NCBI GenBank assembly: GCA_964464755.1
Contig: CAYXGZ010000017.1
Location: forward strand, 1-64,000
From: CAYXGZ01 sp964464755
GTDB lineage: Bacteria > Planctomycetota > MHYJ01 > JACPRB01
Direction of reading: 5' to 3'
DNA: 64,000 nt
Every line of letters begins with the position of its first letter. The stretch's first letter is position 1. The translations under genes and the position numbers were made by a program. The notes beneath the pieces were generated by a model. It had not been told where the DNA came from. It did no database searches and worked only from the letters and a program-made list of their open reading frames with translations. Below are positions 49,145 through 56,931 of this stretch, in pieces.

Positions 49145-49771
49145 ATGGCCGTCTTCAACTGGCCCTCCGTCACCCTCAAGGGCGGCGACGCCTTCGTCAT
49201 CCCCGCCGCCTGCCCCAACTGCCTCGCCCCCGCGACGGTCCAGTACCGCTACGACTACACCCCCTGGCTCTACTTCATCACCCGCACCCGCTACTACCAG
49301 ACCTTCACCTACTGCACCGGCTGCGAGCCGATGATGGACGCCTGGTTCAAGTGGGACCGCTGGGGCGGCTGCCTCGCCATCCTCCTCTACCCCGCGGGGA
49401 TCGTCGGCGGCATCCTCCTCGGCATCCAGGCCTACGACCTCCTCAAGGACTCCCTCCCCGAGCAGATCAAGGGTCCCCTCCCCTTCGTCACCACCGTCCT
49501 CGGCGTCGTCCTCGCCTGGACCCTCCTCCGCGGCCTCAAGCACCTCCTGCTCCGCAAGCACCCCCTCAAGGAGGGCCAGGCCATCCAGGGCCCCGCCGCG
49601 TACTACGTCGGCGACCGCCTCCTCGGCGGGCAGATCTACCGCGCCCTCCGCCCCGAGTGGATCAAGCTCCTCGTCGAGGCCAACCCCGCGGCCGTCGACG
49701 ACGCGACCTACCTCAAGCTCACCGGCTCCGCGAAGCCCGCGCCCGCCGGAGGGAAGCCCTTCGCGGGCTGA
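49145..49771 (+). CDS. Zinc-ribbon membrane protein
   Basis: Product of 208 residues, unrecognised. Two CxxC pairs (ACPNCLAP and YCTGCEP, ~40 residues apart) form a likely zinc site before two membrane helices (CLAILLYPAGIVGGILLGI and FVTTVLGVVLAWTLLRGL). The C-terminus is soluble. It has its own promoter with a short leader and GGAGAG. The phosphoesterase gene follows after 10 bp. Confidence 0.7.
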   Translation: MAVFNWPSVTLKGGDAFVIPAACPNCLAPATVQYRYDYTPWLYFITRTRYYQTFTYCTGCEPMMDAWFKWDRWGGCLAILLYPAGIVGGILLGIQAYDLLKDSLPEQIKGPLPFVTTVLGVVLAWTLLRGLKHLLLRKHPLKEGQAIQGPAAYYVGDRLLGGQIYRALRPEWIKLLVEANPAAVDDATYLKLTGSAKPAPAGGKPFAG

Positions 49772-49781
49772 TCGGCCCCCC

Positions 49782-50411
49782 GTGCGGCTCGTCTGCCTCT
49801 CCGACACCCACCTCGCCCACCGCTCGCGCGACCTGCGCGTCCCGGACGGCGACGCGCTCCTCCACGCCGGCGACGCCACCTTCCGCGGCACCGAGGCCGA
49901 GCTCCGCGTCTTCTTCGAGTGGTTCGGCGCCCTCCCCCACGCCCGCAAGTTCCTCGTCGCCGGCAACCACGACTGGCTCTTCCAGACCGACCCCGCCGCC
50001 GCGCGCCGCCTCGTCCCGCCCGGGGTGACCTACCTCGAGGACTCCGGCGCCGAGCTGGGGGACCTGAAGATCTGGGGCTCGCCCTGGCAGCCGGAATTCT
50101 GCTCCTGGGCCTTCAACCTCCCCCGCGGCGCGGCGCTCCGCGCGAAGTGGACCCTCGTTCCGGCGGGCGTCGACGTCCTCGTCACCCACGGGCCGCCGCT
50201 GGGGATCCTCGACCGCATCCCCCGCGGCGAGAAGGTCGGGTGCGCCGACCTCCTTGCCGAGCTGCCCCGCATCCGCCCCCGGCTCCACCTCTTCGGGCAC
50301 ATCCACGACGCCTACGGCCGCCTGGAGCGCGACGGCACGACCTTCGTCAACGCGTCCACCTGCGACGAGTCCTACGCCCCCGCGAACCCGGCGGTCGTCG
50401 TCGACCTCTAG
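49782..50411 (+). CDS. Calcineurin-like metallophosphoesterase
   Basis: Product of 209 residues with all family motifs: LVCLSDTHL (DxH), LLHAGDATFRG (GDxxxxG), VAGNHDW (GNHD), VTHGPPLG and FGHIHDAYG (GHxH). The layout matches the compact MPPED1/239-type phosphodiesterases that use two metal ions in the cytoplasm. Substrate unknown. The GTG start lies 10 bp after the upstream gene. Its TAG shares CTAG with the convergent secreted-protein gene. Confidence 0.9.
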   Translation: MRLVCLSDTHLAHRSRDLRVPDGDALLHAGDATFRGTEAELRVFFEWFGALPHARKFLVAGNHDWLFQTDPAAARRLVPPGVTYLEDSGAELGDLKIWGSPWQPEFCSWAFNLPRGAALRAKWTLVPAGVDVLVTHGPPLGILDRIPRGEKVGCADLLAELPRIRPRLHLFGHIHDAYGRLERDGTTFVNASTCDESYAPANPAVVVDL

Positions 50412-50914
50412 TTGACGTACCCGTCCTTGTTCGCCTTGTCCGCGTCCGGGATCGCCTCGCCCGCGCGGTACACGACCTTGCCGTCGACGATCACCTCGGC
50501 GAAGCGCCGCGTGACGCCGTTCTTCGACACGCTCTCGACGCGGGAGCTCACGTTCGAGCCCGGCCCCTGGTACACGACCTTCCCGTCGATCGTCGCCGTC
50601 ACCTGCCCGTCCGCGATCTTGCTCTCGACCTTCGCGCCCGCCGCGTCCTTCAGCGCCACCGGCGGCAGCTGCAGCGGCGCCTCGAGCGCGGGGAGCTGCG
50701 CCTCCAGCACGACCTTCCCGTCCTGCGTGATCCGGATCGCCTTCCCGACGAGCTCGACCTTCGGCACGCCGCCGAAGTCCCGGAACAGCAGCCCGCCGTC
50801 CACCTTCACGCGGTGGAAGTCCTTGTCGCCCGACTTGAACGTCTCGACCTGGACCCGCTTCTCGAACTCGTCCGACTGACCCAGCAGCACGGCCACCAGC
50901 AGGATCGCCTTCAT
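50408..50914 (-). CDS. Small secreted beta-rich protein
   Basis: Product of 168 residues, unrecognised. Signal peptide MKAILLVAVLLGQS; the mature region contains three related KVVxxxxxIVDGKVVY-like strands (TQDGKVVLEA, TIDGKVVYQGPG, IVDGKVVYRAGE), suggesting an internal repeat. AAGGAGG precedes the ATG at 50914. It ends on a shared CTAG. It diverges from the ECF sigma gene. Confidence 0.65.
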   Translation of the reverse strand: MKAILLVAVLLGQSDEFEKRVQVETFKSGDKDFHRVKVDGGLLFRDFGGVPKVELVGKAIRITQDGKVVLEAQLPALEAPLQLPPVALKDAAGAKVESKIADGQVTATIDGKVVYQGPGSNVSSRVESVSKNGVTRRFAEVIVDGKVVYRAGEAIPDADKANKDGYVN

Positions 50915-50975
50915 GTCGCCTCCTTGGTTATGAAGGGGCAAACGGAGCGGACAGGAATTTACTCCCGGGAATCCG

Positions 50976-50981
50976 TACATT
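50976..50981 (+). promoter_or_regulatory. Candidate -10 box (TACATT) before the first ECF gene
   Basis: TACATT ends 8 nt before ATG 50990. Upstream, GGAATT (50953-50958) lies 15 bp before CGTAC, which also loosely fits an ECF-type promoter (GGAAC-N16-CGTC), so autoregulation is possible. Confidence 0.35.
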
Positions 50982-50989
50982 AGGCCGAG

Positions 50990-51580
50990 ATGACCGACGC
51001 CACCGTGCCCGTGGGCTGGGCGGAGGAGCCCGACGACGCGGTGATGCTCCGCCTCAGGGACGACCCCCGGGCCCTCGACCTCCTCGTCCAGCGCTGGTCG
51101 GCGCGGATGTCGCATTTCTTCTACCGGCTGACGGGCGACGCGGGGGCCGTCGAGGACCTGCTCCAGGAGCTCTTCCTGCGCGTCTACCGGGCCCGCGAGG
51201 ATTGGCAGGCGCAGGGCCGCTTCGCCGCGTGGATCCACCTCGTGGCGCGGCGCCTCGTCTACGACCGGCCGACGGTCCGCCGCCCCGCGCGCGGCGCGCC
51301 CGATGGCACCACGACGCTGCTCGGGAGGATCCCCGACGACGCGCCCACTCCGGGCACGAGCGCCTCCCGCGACGAGCTGGCGCGGAAGCTCGACGACGCG
51401 CTGCAGCAGCTGGATCCGCCGTTCCGCGAGGCCGTCGTGCTCTGCGACCTCCAGCACCTGTCGTACGAGGAGGCCGCCCAGGCCGCGGACTGCAACGTGA
51501 AGACGCTGAGCACCCGGCTCGCCCGGGGCCGCGAGCGGCTGCGCGAGCTCCTCGCGCCGACGTGGGGGCCGCCGCCGTGA
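50990..51580 (+). CDS. ECF RNA polymerase sigma factor
   Basis: Product of 196 residues. Region 2: LVQRWSARMSHFFYRLTGDA and VEDLLQELFLRVYRAREDW (2.1-2.2 and 2.3-2.4). Region 4: LDPPFREAVVLCDLQHLSYE, then AAQAADCNVKTLSTRLARGR (recognition helix). Its stop overlaps the GTG of the zinc-finger anti-sigma gene, the standard ECF pair. It would redirect RNA polymerase in response to a signal released by that anti-sigma factor. Confidence 0.92.
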   Translation: MTDATVPVGWAEEPDDAVMLRLRDDPRALDLLVQRWSARMSHFFYRLTGDAGAVEDLLQELFLRVYRAREDWQAQGRFAAWIHLVARRLVYDRPTVRRPARGAPDGTTTLLGRIPDDAPTPGTSASRDELARKLDDALQQLDPPFREAVVLCDLQHLSYEEAAQAADCNVKTLSTRLARGRERLRELLAPTWGPPP

Positions 51581-52158
51581 CCTGCGCCGAGGCCCGGGAG
51601 CGGCTCTCCGCGCACCTCGACGGCCGGGACCCGGAGGTCGCGGCGCACCTCGCGGGCTGCGCGGCGTGCGCGGAGGACTCGCGCCGGCTCGGGGAGCTCC
51701 GGGGCCTGCTGCGCGCCGTCGTCGAGGAGCCCGAGCTCGTGCCCGACGCGGGCGCGCTGGCCCGGAGAGTCCGCGAGGCCGCCGCCCGGCTCCCGTCCCG
51801 TTCATGGTGGCCCGCCCTAGCGGTCGCGGCGCTGGTCGTGGTCGCGATCCCGCTGTCGCTGCATCTGGCGGGGCCCGCACCGACTCCCACGCCGAGACCG
51901 ACTCCGACTCCGGTCCGTCGCGAGGAGGGCCGGCTCTCCATCCGCCTCAACCGCCCCGACCCGGCCCTGCTCGACCGGGTCGAGAAGCACTTCCGCGCCT
52001 GCCCCGGCACGGTGGACGCGCGGCGCACGGACTCGTCGCTCGAGATCGCCTGCGTCGCGCCGCCGAGCGCGGCCTGGACGGAGTTCAAGGCGGCGACGGG
52101 GGCCTTCCTCGGCGCGCTCGAGATCCGCGACGGGACCTGGGAGTGGAGCCTGCGCTAG
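51577..52158 (+). CDS. Zinc-finger anti-sigma factor, single-pass membrane
   Basis: Product of 193 residues. N-terminal ZAS domain: TCAEARERLSAHLDGRD and HLAGCAACAED (HxxxCxxC). One membrane helix (WWPALAVAALVVVAIPLSLHL, ~78-98) is followed by a TPTPRPTPTP linker and a periplasmic globular domain with two cysteines (FRACPGTVD, LEIACVAPP). The GTGA overlap links it to the sigma gene. Its TAG shares CTAG with the convergent kinase-like gene. Confidence 0.88.
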   Translation: MTCAEARERLSAHLDGRDPEVAAHLAGCAACAEDSRRLGELRGLLRAVVEEPELVPDAGALARRVREAAARLPSRSWWPALAVAALVVVAIPLSLHLAGPAPTPTPRPTPTPVRREEGRLSIRLNRPDPALLDRVEKHFRACPGTVDARRTDSSLEIACVAPPSAAWTEFKAATGAFLGALEIRDGTWEWSLR

Positions 52159-53066
52159 ACCGGGAAGAGGCCGTCCACCAGGTCCTCGACCGTCGCCGGC
52201 CAGCGAACCGCTCCGCCGAAGTAGCGGGTCAGCGGGTTGAAGCGGTGCAAGGCCGCGCAGGCGGCGAGGCCCACCCGCGCGTCCGCTCCGGACCAGCCGT
52301 AGCCCTCGAGCAGCGCGGCGAGCAGCCCGGGGCGGCCGCCCGCGAGCAGCAGGCCGGGCGTGACGAGCTCGTACAGGGGGTGGCCGACCTGCGCGTCCGC
52401 GAAGTCGACCAGGCCCCGGAGCTCGAGGCGCTCGTCGGCCAGGACGTTCTGGCCCGTGAGGTCGGCGTGGAGCAGCGGGGTTCGGGAGACGTCGCCCAGC
52501 CGGGCCCGGTCGAGCAGCGGGCCGATCAGCGCGACGACCTCCGCGGGGACGCCCCAGGCCGCCTGGCGCCGGAGGCAGAGGCCCGACTGCCGCCCGAGGA
52601 ACTCCGCCCAGGTCGGACCCTCAGCGGGCGGCTCGATCGCGTGCAGGGCGGCGATCGCGCGCCCGAGCGCGCGGAGGACGCGGGCCCGGTCGGCCCCGTC
52701 CACCCCCGGCCAGGCGTCGTAGAGAGTCCGGCCCGGCAGCCGGTCGAGGAGCAGGTAGCTCCAGCCGTCGAGCCGGCCGCTGGCGAGGAGCCGGGGCGTG
52801 GGGACGGGCAGCCGCCCGGCCACGCGGGGCAGCACGCGGCGTTCGACCTCGATCTCGTCCCCGAAGACGGGCGGGGCCAGCTTGAGGACGTGGGCGTCGC
52901 CGGCGGCGACGACGAGGCAGCCGCCGCCCAGGTCCCGGAGCTCGACGTCCCCGAGGCCCAGCGAGCTCGCGAGCTCCGCGACGGCGGGCCGCCATCTCGG
53001 GGGGTCGGCGCGGTAGCGGTCGAGCCCGGCCTGGTCCGCGAGGTCGGGGAGGCGGCGTGCGTCCAT
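52155..53066 (-). CDS. APH-like small-molecule kinase
   Basis: Product of 303 residues in the aminoglycoside phosphotransferase/fructosamine-kinase superfamily. VVAAGDAHVLKLAPP supplies the ATP lysine, LLLDRLPGRTLYDAW is the hinge, LLHADLTGQNVLAD is the Brenner-type catalytic loop, and GLVDFADAQVGHPLYEL is the metal-binding motif. Substrates range from antibiotics to sugars; this one is not assigned and resistance is not implied. TACCAT ends 6 nt before ATG 53066. Confidence 0.85.
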   Translation of the reverse strand: MDARRLPDLADQAGLDRYRADPPRWRPAVAELASSLGLGDVELRDLGGGCLVVAAGDAHVLKLAPPVFGDEIEVERRVLPRVAGRLPVPTPRLLASGRLDGWSYLLLDRLPGRTLYDAWPGVDGADRARVLRALGRAIAALHAIEPPAEGPTWAEFLGRQSGLCLRRQAAWGVPAEVVALIGPLLDRARLGDVSRTPLLHADLTGQNVLADERLELRGLVDFADAQVGHPLYELVTPGLLLAGGRPGLLAALLEGYGWSGADARVGLAACAALHRFNPLTRYFGGAVRWPATVEDLVDGLFPV

Positions 53067-53072
53067 GGCGAC

Positions 53073-53078
53073 ATGGTA
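53073..53078 (-). promoter_or_regulatory. Candidate -10 box (TACCAT), leaderless APH-like gene
   Basis: TACCAT ends 6 nt before ATG 53066 on the minus strand, the common spacing in this window. Confidence 0.4.
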
Positions 53079-53166
53079 GCGTTTCGGAATCCCTTGCCCC
53101 CCGGACCGGTTCGTGCGTTCTTGAAGTGACGACGGGAACCACGTACCGGAACCAAGGAGACTGCAG

Positions 53167-53976
53167 ATGAAGGCGATCCTGGCGATGCTGGCGGCGGCCC
53201 TGCTGACGGCGGGGACCGATTACGCGAAGCTGCTGGACGAGGCGAAGATCACGCTGGGCGACGCGGTGGCGCGGGGCCTCAAGGAGGCCGGCGACGGCGC
53301 CGCGGTGAAGGCCGAGCTGGAGCAGGAGGGCGGCAAGACGATCTTCTCGGTGGAGATCGCCCGGGGCGCGAAGGTCGAGGAGCTCCATCTCGCGGCCGCG
53401 GACGGCGCGGTCGTCGGCAAGGAGACCGAGGACGAGGACAAGTCGGCCCTGGTGAAGTCCTTCCGCATCACGCTGGCGCAGGCGGTCGAGTCCGCGCTCA
53501 AGAAGACGGCGGGCCGGGCCGTCCACGCCCGGCTCGGGACGAAGGGCAAGGCCGCCGAGGCCCGCGTGAAGATCTGGGACGGCGCCAAGCTCCTCGTCGT
53601 GTCCGTGGACGGCACGCAGGGGACCGTCCTGCGCGTCGAGGAGGCGAAGCCGGGCCGGGGCTACCTGGGCCTGAAGGGCGAGGACGCCGCCGGCGGCGTG
53701 AAGGTCACCGCGCTCGTGAAGGACATGCCCGCGACGAAGGCCGGCCTGAAGGAGGGCGACCTGCTGACCTCCATCAACGGCAAGAAGGTCGCGACGCTCA
53801 AGGAGGTCGCGGCCATCGTCGCCCCCCTGGGCGAGGGCGCCGAGGCGAAGATCGAGTACACCCGGGACGGCAAGTCCGCGACGCTGACCCTGAAGCTGGC
53901 CGGGGACGACGACGACGATGATGACGAGGACGACGACGAGGACGACGACGACGACGAAGATGGCGACGACGACTAG
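53167..53976 (+). CDS. Secreted PepSY-like/PDZ protein with polyacidic tail
   Basis: Product of 269 residues. Signal peptide MKAILAMLAAALLTAG. Two PepSY-like repeats (ITLGDAVARGLKEAGDGAAV and ITLAQAVESALKKTAGRAVH, each followed by beta strands), then a PDZ domain (GYLGLKG, MPATKAGLKEGDLLTSINGK). The last 23 residues are almost only Asp/Glu, encoded by GAC/GAG repeats (53908-53973). The acidic tail would be extracytoplasmic, suited to calcium binding. AAGGAGA precedes the ATG. It lies just upstream of a sigma/anti-sigma pair whose anti-sigma factor also ends in poly-Asp. Confidence 0.85.
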   Translation: MKAILAMLAAALLTAGTDYAKLLDEAKITLGDAVARGLKEAGDGAAVKAELEQEGGKTIFSVEIARGAKVEELHLAAADGAVVGKETEDEDKSALVKSFRITLAQAVESALKKTAGRAVHARLGTKGKAAEARVKIWDGAKLLVVSVDGTQGTVLRVEEAKPGRGYLGLKGEDAAGGVKVTALVKDMPATKAGLKEGDLLTSINGKKVATLKEVAAIVAPLGEGAEAKIEYTRDGKSATLTLKLAGDDDDDDDEDDDEDDDDDEDGDDD

Positions 53977-53983
53977 ATGAGTC

Positions 53984-54020
53984 CGGGGCCGGGACGCCAC
54001 GAGCGCCCCGGCCCCGTTTT
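53984..54020 (+). terminator. Intrinsic terminator directly before sigma gene
   Basis: CGGGGCCGGG (53984-53993) pairs with CCCGGCCCCG (54007-54016) and is followed by TTTT. It ends only 3 nt before the ATG of the ECF gene at 54024, so it can end the upstream transcript or attenuate sigma expression. Confidence 0.75.
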
Positions 54021-54023
54021 CCC

Positions 54024-54578
54024 ATGAGCCCGTACGACGAGGCCGACGACGAGCAGCTCCTGGAGAGCTGCCGGGGGTCCTTCGAGCAGACCCGCCGGAC
54101 CTTCGAGGTCCTGTACGAACGCCACCACCTGGCGCTCTTCAACTTCCTCCGGCGTTACGTCGGAAGCGACCACGCGGCCGAGGACCTGCTCCAGGAGACC
54201 TTCCTCCGCGCCTTCCGGGGCATGGATGGGTTCCGGCCGGAGCGGCGACTCGCGGACTGGCTCTTCACGATCGCCCTGAACGCCGCGCGCGACCTGCGGC
54301 GGCGGAGGCGTCCCGCCGGGGAGCCGGGGGACTCCGCCTCCCCCGACGCCGGCCCCGAGGAGGCGACGGAGAGGCGAGAGGAGCACGAGCGCCTCTCCCG
54401 GCTGCTCCTCGACCTGCCCGAAGAGGAGCGGGCCGTCTTCCTCCTCTCGAAGGTCGAGGGCCGGCCGCTGCAGGAGGTCGCCGACCTGCTGGGCTTCTCG
54501 CTGCGCACCGCCAAGAACCGCCTGGCGGCCGCGCTGGACTCCCTGTCCCGGCGGATGAACGCGGCGGAGGCCCCGTGA
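54024..54578 (+). CDS. ECF RNA polymerase sigma factor
   Basis: Product of 184 residues. Region 2: FEVLYERHHLALFNFLRRYV and AAEDLLQETFLRAFRGMDGF. Region 4: LDLPEEERAVFLLSKVEGRP, then LQEVADLLGFSLRTAKNRLA. No Shine-Dalgarno exists because a terminator hairpin occupies the leader, so expression depends on read-through or a start very near the ATG. Its stop overlaps the GTG of the anti-sigma gene (GTGA). Confidence 0.92.
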   Translation: MSPYDEADDEQLLESCRGSFEQTRRTFEVLYERHHLALFNFLRRYVGSDHAAEDLLQETFLRAFRGMDGFRPERRLADWLFTIALNAARDLRRRRRPAGEPGDSASPDAGPEEATERREEHERLSRLLLDLPEEERAVFLLSKVEGRPLQEVADLLGFSLRTAKNRLAAALDSLSRRMNAAEAP

Positions 54579-55708
54579 GCGACTGCGCGTCGATCGTCCG
54601 CCGTCTGCCGGGTCTTGCGGCGGGGGCCCTCGAGGAGGCGGAGGCCGCGGAGCTCGAGCTCCACCTCGCCGGTTGCGCGGCCTGCCGCGCGGCGCGCGAG
54701 CACCTGGACCGCACCGTGGCCGCGTTCGCCTCGCTGCCCCCGGCCCGGCCCTCCGCGCGCGTCTGGGCCGGGATCCGCGACGGGATGGAGCGCGAGCTGA
54801 CGAAACCTCCGGCCCGTCGCCGCTCGATGGCCTGGCTGGCCCCGGCCTGGGGCCTGGCGGCCGCCTCCCTGATCCTCGTGCTCTTCGTCGCGACGCCCTC
54901 CACCCGTCCGCCGGGCGCCCGGCTCGCGTCGGGCCGCGCCGTGATCGACGGTCGGGAGCTCGCGGTGGGCGCGTTGATCCCCGACGGCGCGCTGGTCGAG
55001 ATCCCGGGCGGCCGGGCCGAGCTGGACTTCGGCCCGGCGCGGGCGGCGCTCGCCGCGGGCTCGCGGCTGAGGGTCGTCACCAGCGCGGGTCGTTCCGTCG
55101 TGCGGCTCGAGGCGGGGTCCGGGGACTTTGAGGCACTGCGCGTGGAGACGTCGCTGGGCGCGGCCGAAGGGACCTTCTCGCTCGACCTGGACGGCTGGGG
55201 CGGCGCGGATCTCCGCGTCGCGGCCACCGGGACGTGGCGCGAGCTCGGATCGGGACGGGAGCGGCCGATCGCGGAGTACGCGGCCTTCGTCGCGGATCGC
55301 GCGGCGGCCCGGGAGGCGGGGGCGAGGTGGGGTCGCCGGGAGCCCGGGGCCCGCGAGGACGGCGAGCGGCTGCTGCCGGGATTCGAGGAGCGCCGCGCGC
55401 ACCGGGCGGCCGCGGACCTGGCCTGGGCCCGGTGGTCGGCCCGGCTGCGGCTGGATCCCCCGGCGTCGGGGCGGCTGCGCGACGCCGTCTCCCGGATCGC
55501 CCGCGAGGGGGAGGCGAAGGGCCTGCCGGCCGGGTGGCTCTCGCGGAGGAGCGTCGCCCTCGCCAATCCCGCGGACCGCTCGAACGCGATGCTCCTGAAG
55601 GGCGAGCTGGAGTCGCGGGTGGCGCCGGGTCTCGACGCGGCGCAGCGGGAGGACTGGCACGAGCTGCTCGAGGACGAGGAGGAGGGCGACGACGACGACG
55701 ACGACTAG
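54575..55708 (+). CDS. Anti-sigma factor with FecR-like domain and polyacidic tail
   Basis: Product of 377 residues. Zinc-finger anti-sigma domain with HLAGCAACRAAREHLD (~residue 30), a membrane helix (WGLAAASLILVLFVATP, ~90-107), then a periplasmic FecR-like beta domain (GRAVIDGRELAVGALIPDGA, GRAELDFGPARAALAAGSRL). It ends EDEEEGDDDDDD. The topology puts the acidic tail outside the cytoplasm, like that of the PDZ protein upstream of the sigma gene. The GTG start is coupled to the sigma gene. Confidence 0.85.
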   Translation: MSDCASIVRRLPGLAAGALEEAEAAELELHLAGCAACRAAREHLDRTVAAFASLPPARPSARVWAGIRDGMERELTKPPARRRSMAWLAPAWGLAAASLILVLFVATPSTRPPGARLASGRAVIDGRELAVGALIPDGALVEIPGGRAELDFGPARAALAAGSRLRVVTSAGRSVVRLEAGSGDFEALRVETSLGAAEGTFSLDLDGWGGADLRVAATGTWRELGSGRERPIAEYAAFVADRAAAREAGARWGRREPGAREDGERLLPGFEERRAHRAAADLAWARWSARLRLDPPASGRLRDAVSRIAREGEAKGLPAGWLSRRSVALANPADRSNAMLLKGELESRVAPGLDAAQREDWHELLEDEEEGDDDDDD

Positions 55709-55744
55709 CCGGCCCGGCTTGTTCTCAAACCGCCCCGGTTTTCA

Positions 55745-55750
55745 TAGACT
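55745..55750 (+). promoter_or_regulatory. Candidate -10 box (TAGACT)
   Basis: TAGACT ends 9 nt before ATG 55760 of the deoxyhypusine-synthase homologue. A TTGTTC lies 20 bp further upstream, too far for a good -35. Confidence 0.4.
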
Positions 55751-55759
55751 CCACGCCCT

Positions 55760-56872
55760 ATGAAAAACCCCAAGATGAAGAAGCTGTCCCGCGGGCTGCG
55801 CGAGCTGATCCTGACGGGCGACGGGTCGGGCGCGGGCCGGGCCGCGAAGGGCACGCTGACCGACTACGTGAGGAAGGGCCGCGCGCCGGTCTCCGCGTTC
55901 GCGGAGCGGACGCTGAACCACTGCAACGGCGGCGCGACGCTGCAGGCCGCGCAGTGGCTGAAGGCGCACTCGGACCGGGGCGGCAAGATCGTCGTGACGA
56001 TCGCGGGGGCCCTGAGCTCCTTCCAGGTCGGCGTGATGCTCGCGGAGCTGATCCGCAAGGACAAGGTCCACCTCGTCTCCGCGACGGCGGCGAACCACGA
56101 GGAGTCGTACTACCGCTACGTCGCGCACTCGCACTACAGCTACATCCCGCGCTACACGGAGCTGACGCCGGCGCAGGAGGCGGAGCTCCGCGACGCCGGG
56201 CTGCGCCGCATCACGGACACCTTCCTGCCCGAGGACGAGAGCGTCCGGATCATGGAGCCGCACCTGCTGCGGATGTGGAAGGACGCGCAGGCGAAGGGCG
56301 AGCGGTACTTCCCCCACGAGTACTTCCGGCGGCTTTTCTCCGAGCGGCTGATCAAGCCGGACCCGAAGGCGAATCCCGAGGACTGCTGGGCCTACGCAGC
56401 CTGGAAGAAGGACATCCCCGTCGTGATCCCCGGCTTCGAGGACTCGACGATGGGCAACATCTTCGCGAGCTACACGTACGGCGGGAAGTACCGCAACCCG
56501 AACGGGCCGCTGATCGACCAGAACATCATGAAGACGGGGCTCGAGTACTTCACGGCGCTCTACGACTGGTACATGGAGACGGCGAAGGGGAGCCCGGTGG
56601 CGTTCCTGCAGCTGGGCGGCGGGATCGCGGCGGACTTCCCGATCTGCGTGGTGCCGTCGCTGAAGCACGACCTGCAGCGGCACGGCGTGCGCGACTGGGC
56701 GGGCTTCATCGAGATCGGCTCGTCGCCGATGTCGTACGGCTCGTACTCGGGGGCGGGCGGCAAGGAGAAGATCACCTGGGACAAGCTCTCGACGAAGAGC
56801 TACTACCAGATCATCCAGAGCGACGCGACGGTGGCGTTCCCGTGGATCGCGGCGGTCCTGCTGGGCCTGTAG
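55760..56872 (+). CDS. Deoxyhypusine synthase family protein (homospermidine-synthase-like)
   Basis: Product of 370 residues, the length of deoxyhypusine synthases. Motifs: VTIAGALSSFQVGVMLAELI (NAD site), VHLVSATAANHEESYYRY, PVVIPGFEDSTMGNIFASYT, FLQLGGGIAADFPICVVPS, and GSSPMSYGSYSGAGG before TWDKL, whose Lys aligns with the catalytic lysine of the family's SWGK motif. Bacteria lack eIF5A, and bacterial members generally make homospermidine or related polyamines, so that is the likeliest role. The start follows a TAGACT box by 9 nt. Confidence 0.9.
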   Translation: MKNPKMKKLSRGLRELILTGDGSGAGRAAKGTLTDYVRKGRAPVSAFAERTLNHCNGGATLQAAQWLKAHSDRGGKIVVTIAGALSSFQVGVMLAELIRKDKVHLVSATAANHEESYYRYVAHSHYSYIPRYTELTPAQEAELRDAGLRRITDTFLPEDESVRIMEPHLLRMWKDAQAKGERYFPHEYFRRLFSERLIKPDPKANPEDCWAYAAWKKDIPVVIPGFEDSTMGNIFASYTYGGKYRNPNGPLIDQNIMKTGLEYFTALYDWYMETAKGSPVAFLQLGGGIAADFPICVVPSLKHDLQRHGVRDWAGFIEIGSSPMSYGSYSGAGGKEKITWDKLSTKSYYQIIQSDATVAFPWIAAVLLGL

Positions 56873-56885
56873 CCGACCCATATGT

Positions 56886-56891
56886 TATGCT
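56886..56891 (+). promoter_or_regulatory. Candidate -10 box (TATGCT) for pilT
   Basis: TATGCT lies 40 nt before ATG 56932 and just after a CATATG palindrome. The leader contains AGGAG 7 nt before the ATG. Confidence 0.4.
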
Positions 56892-56931
56892 CTCCCGAGG
56901 TCGAGGACCCGGGACCCCCAGGAGTTCGCCC

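Noticed and set aside
53908..53973. GAC/GAG tandem repeat as a CRISPR or satellite
   Set aside because: It is an in-frame codon run coding the Asp/Glu tail of the PDZ protein, without spacers.
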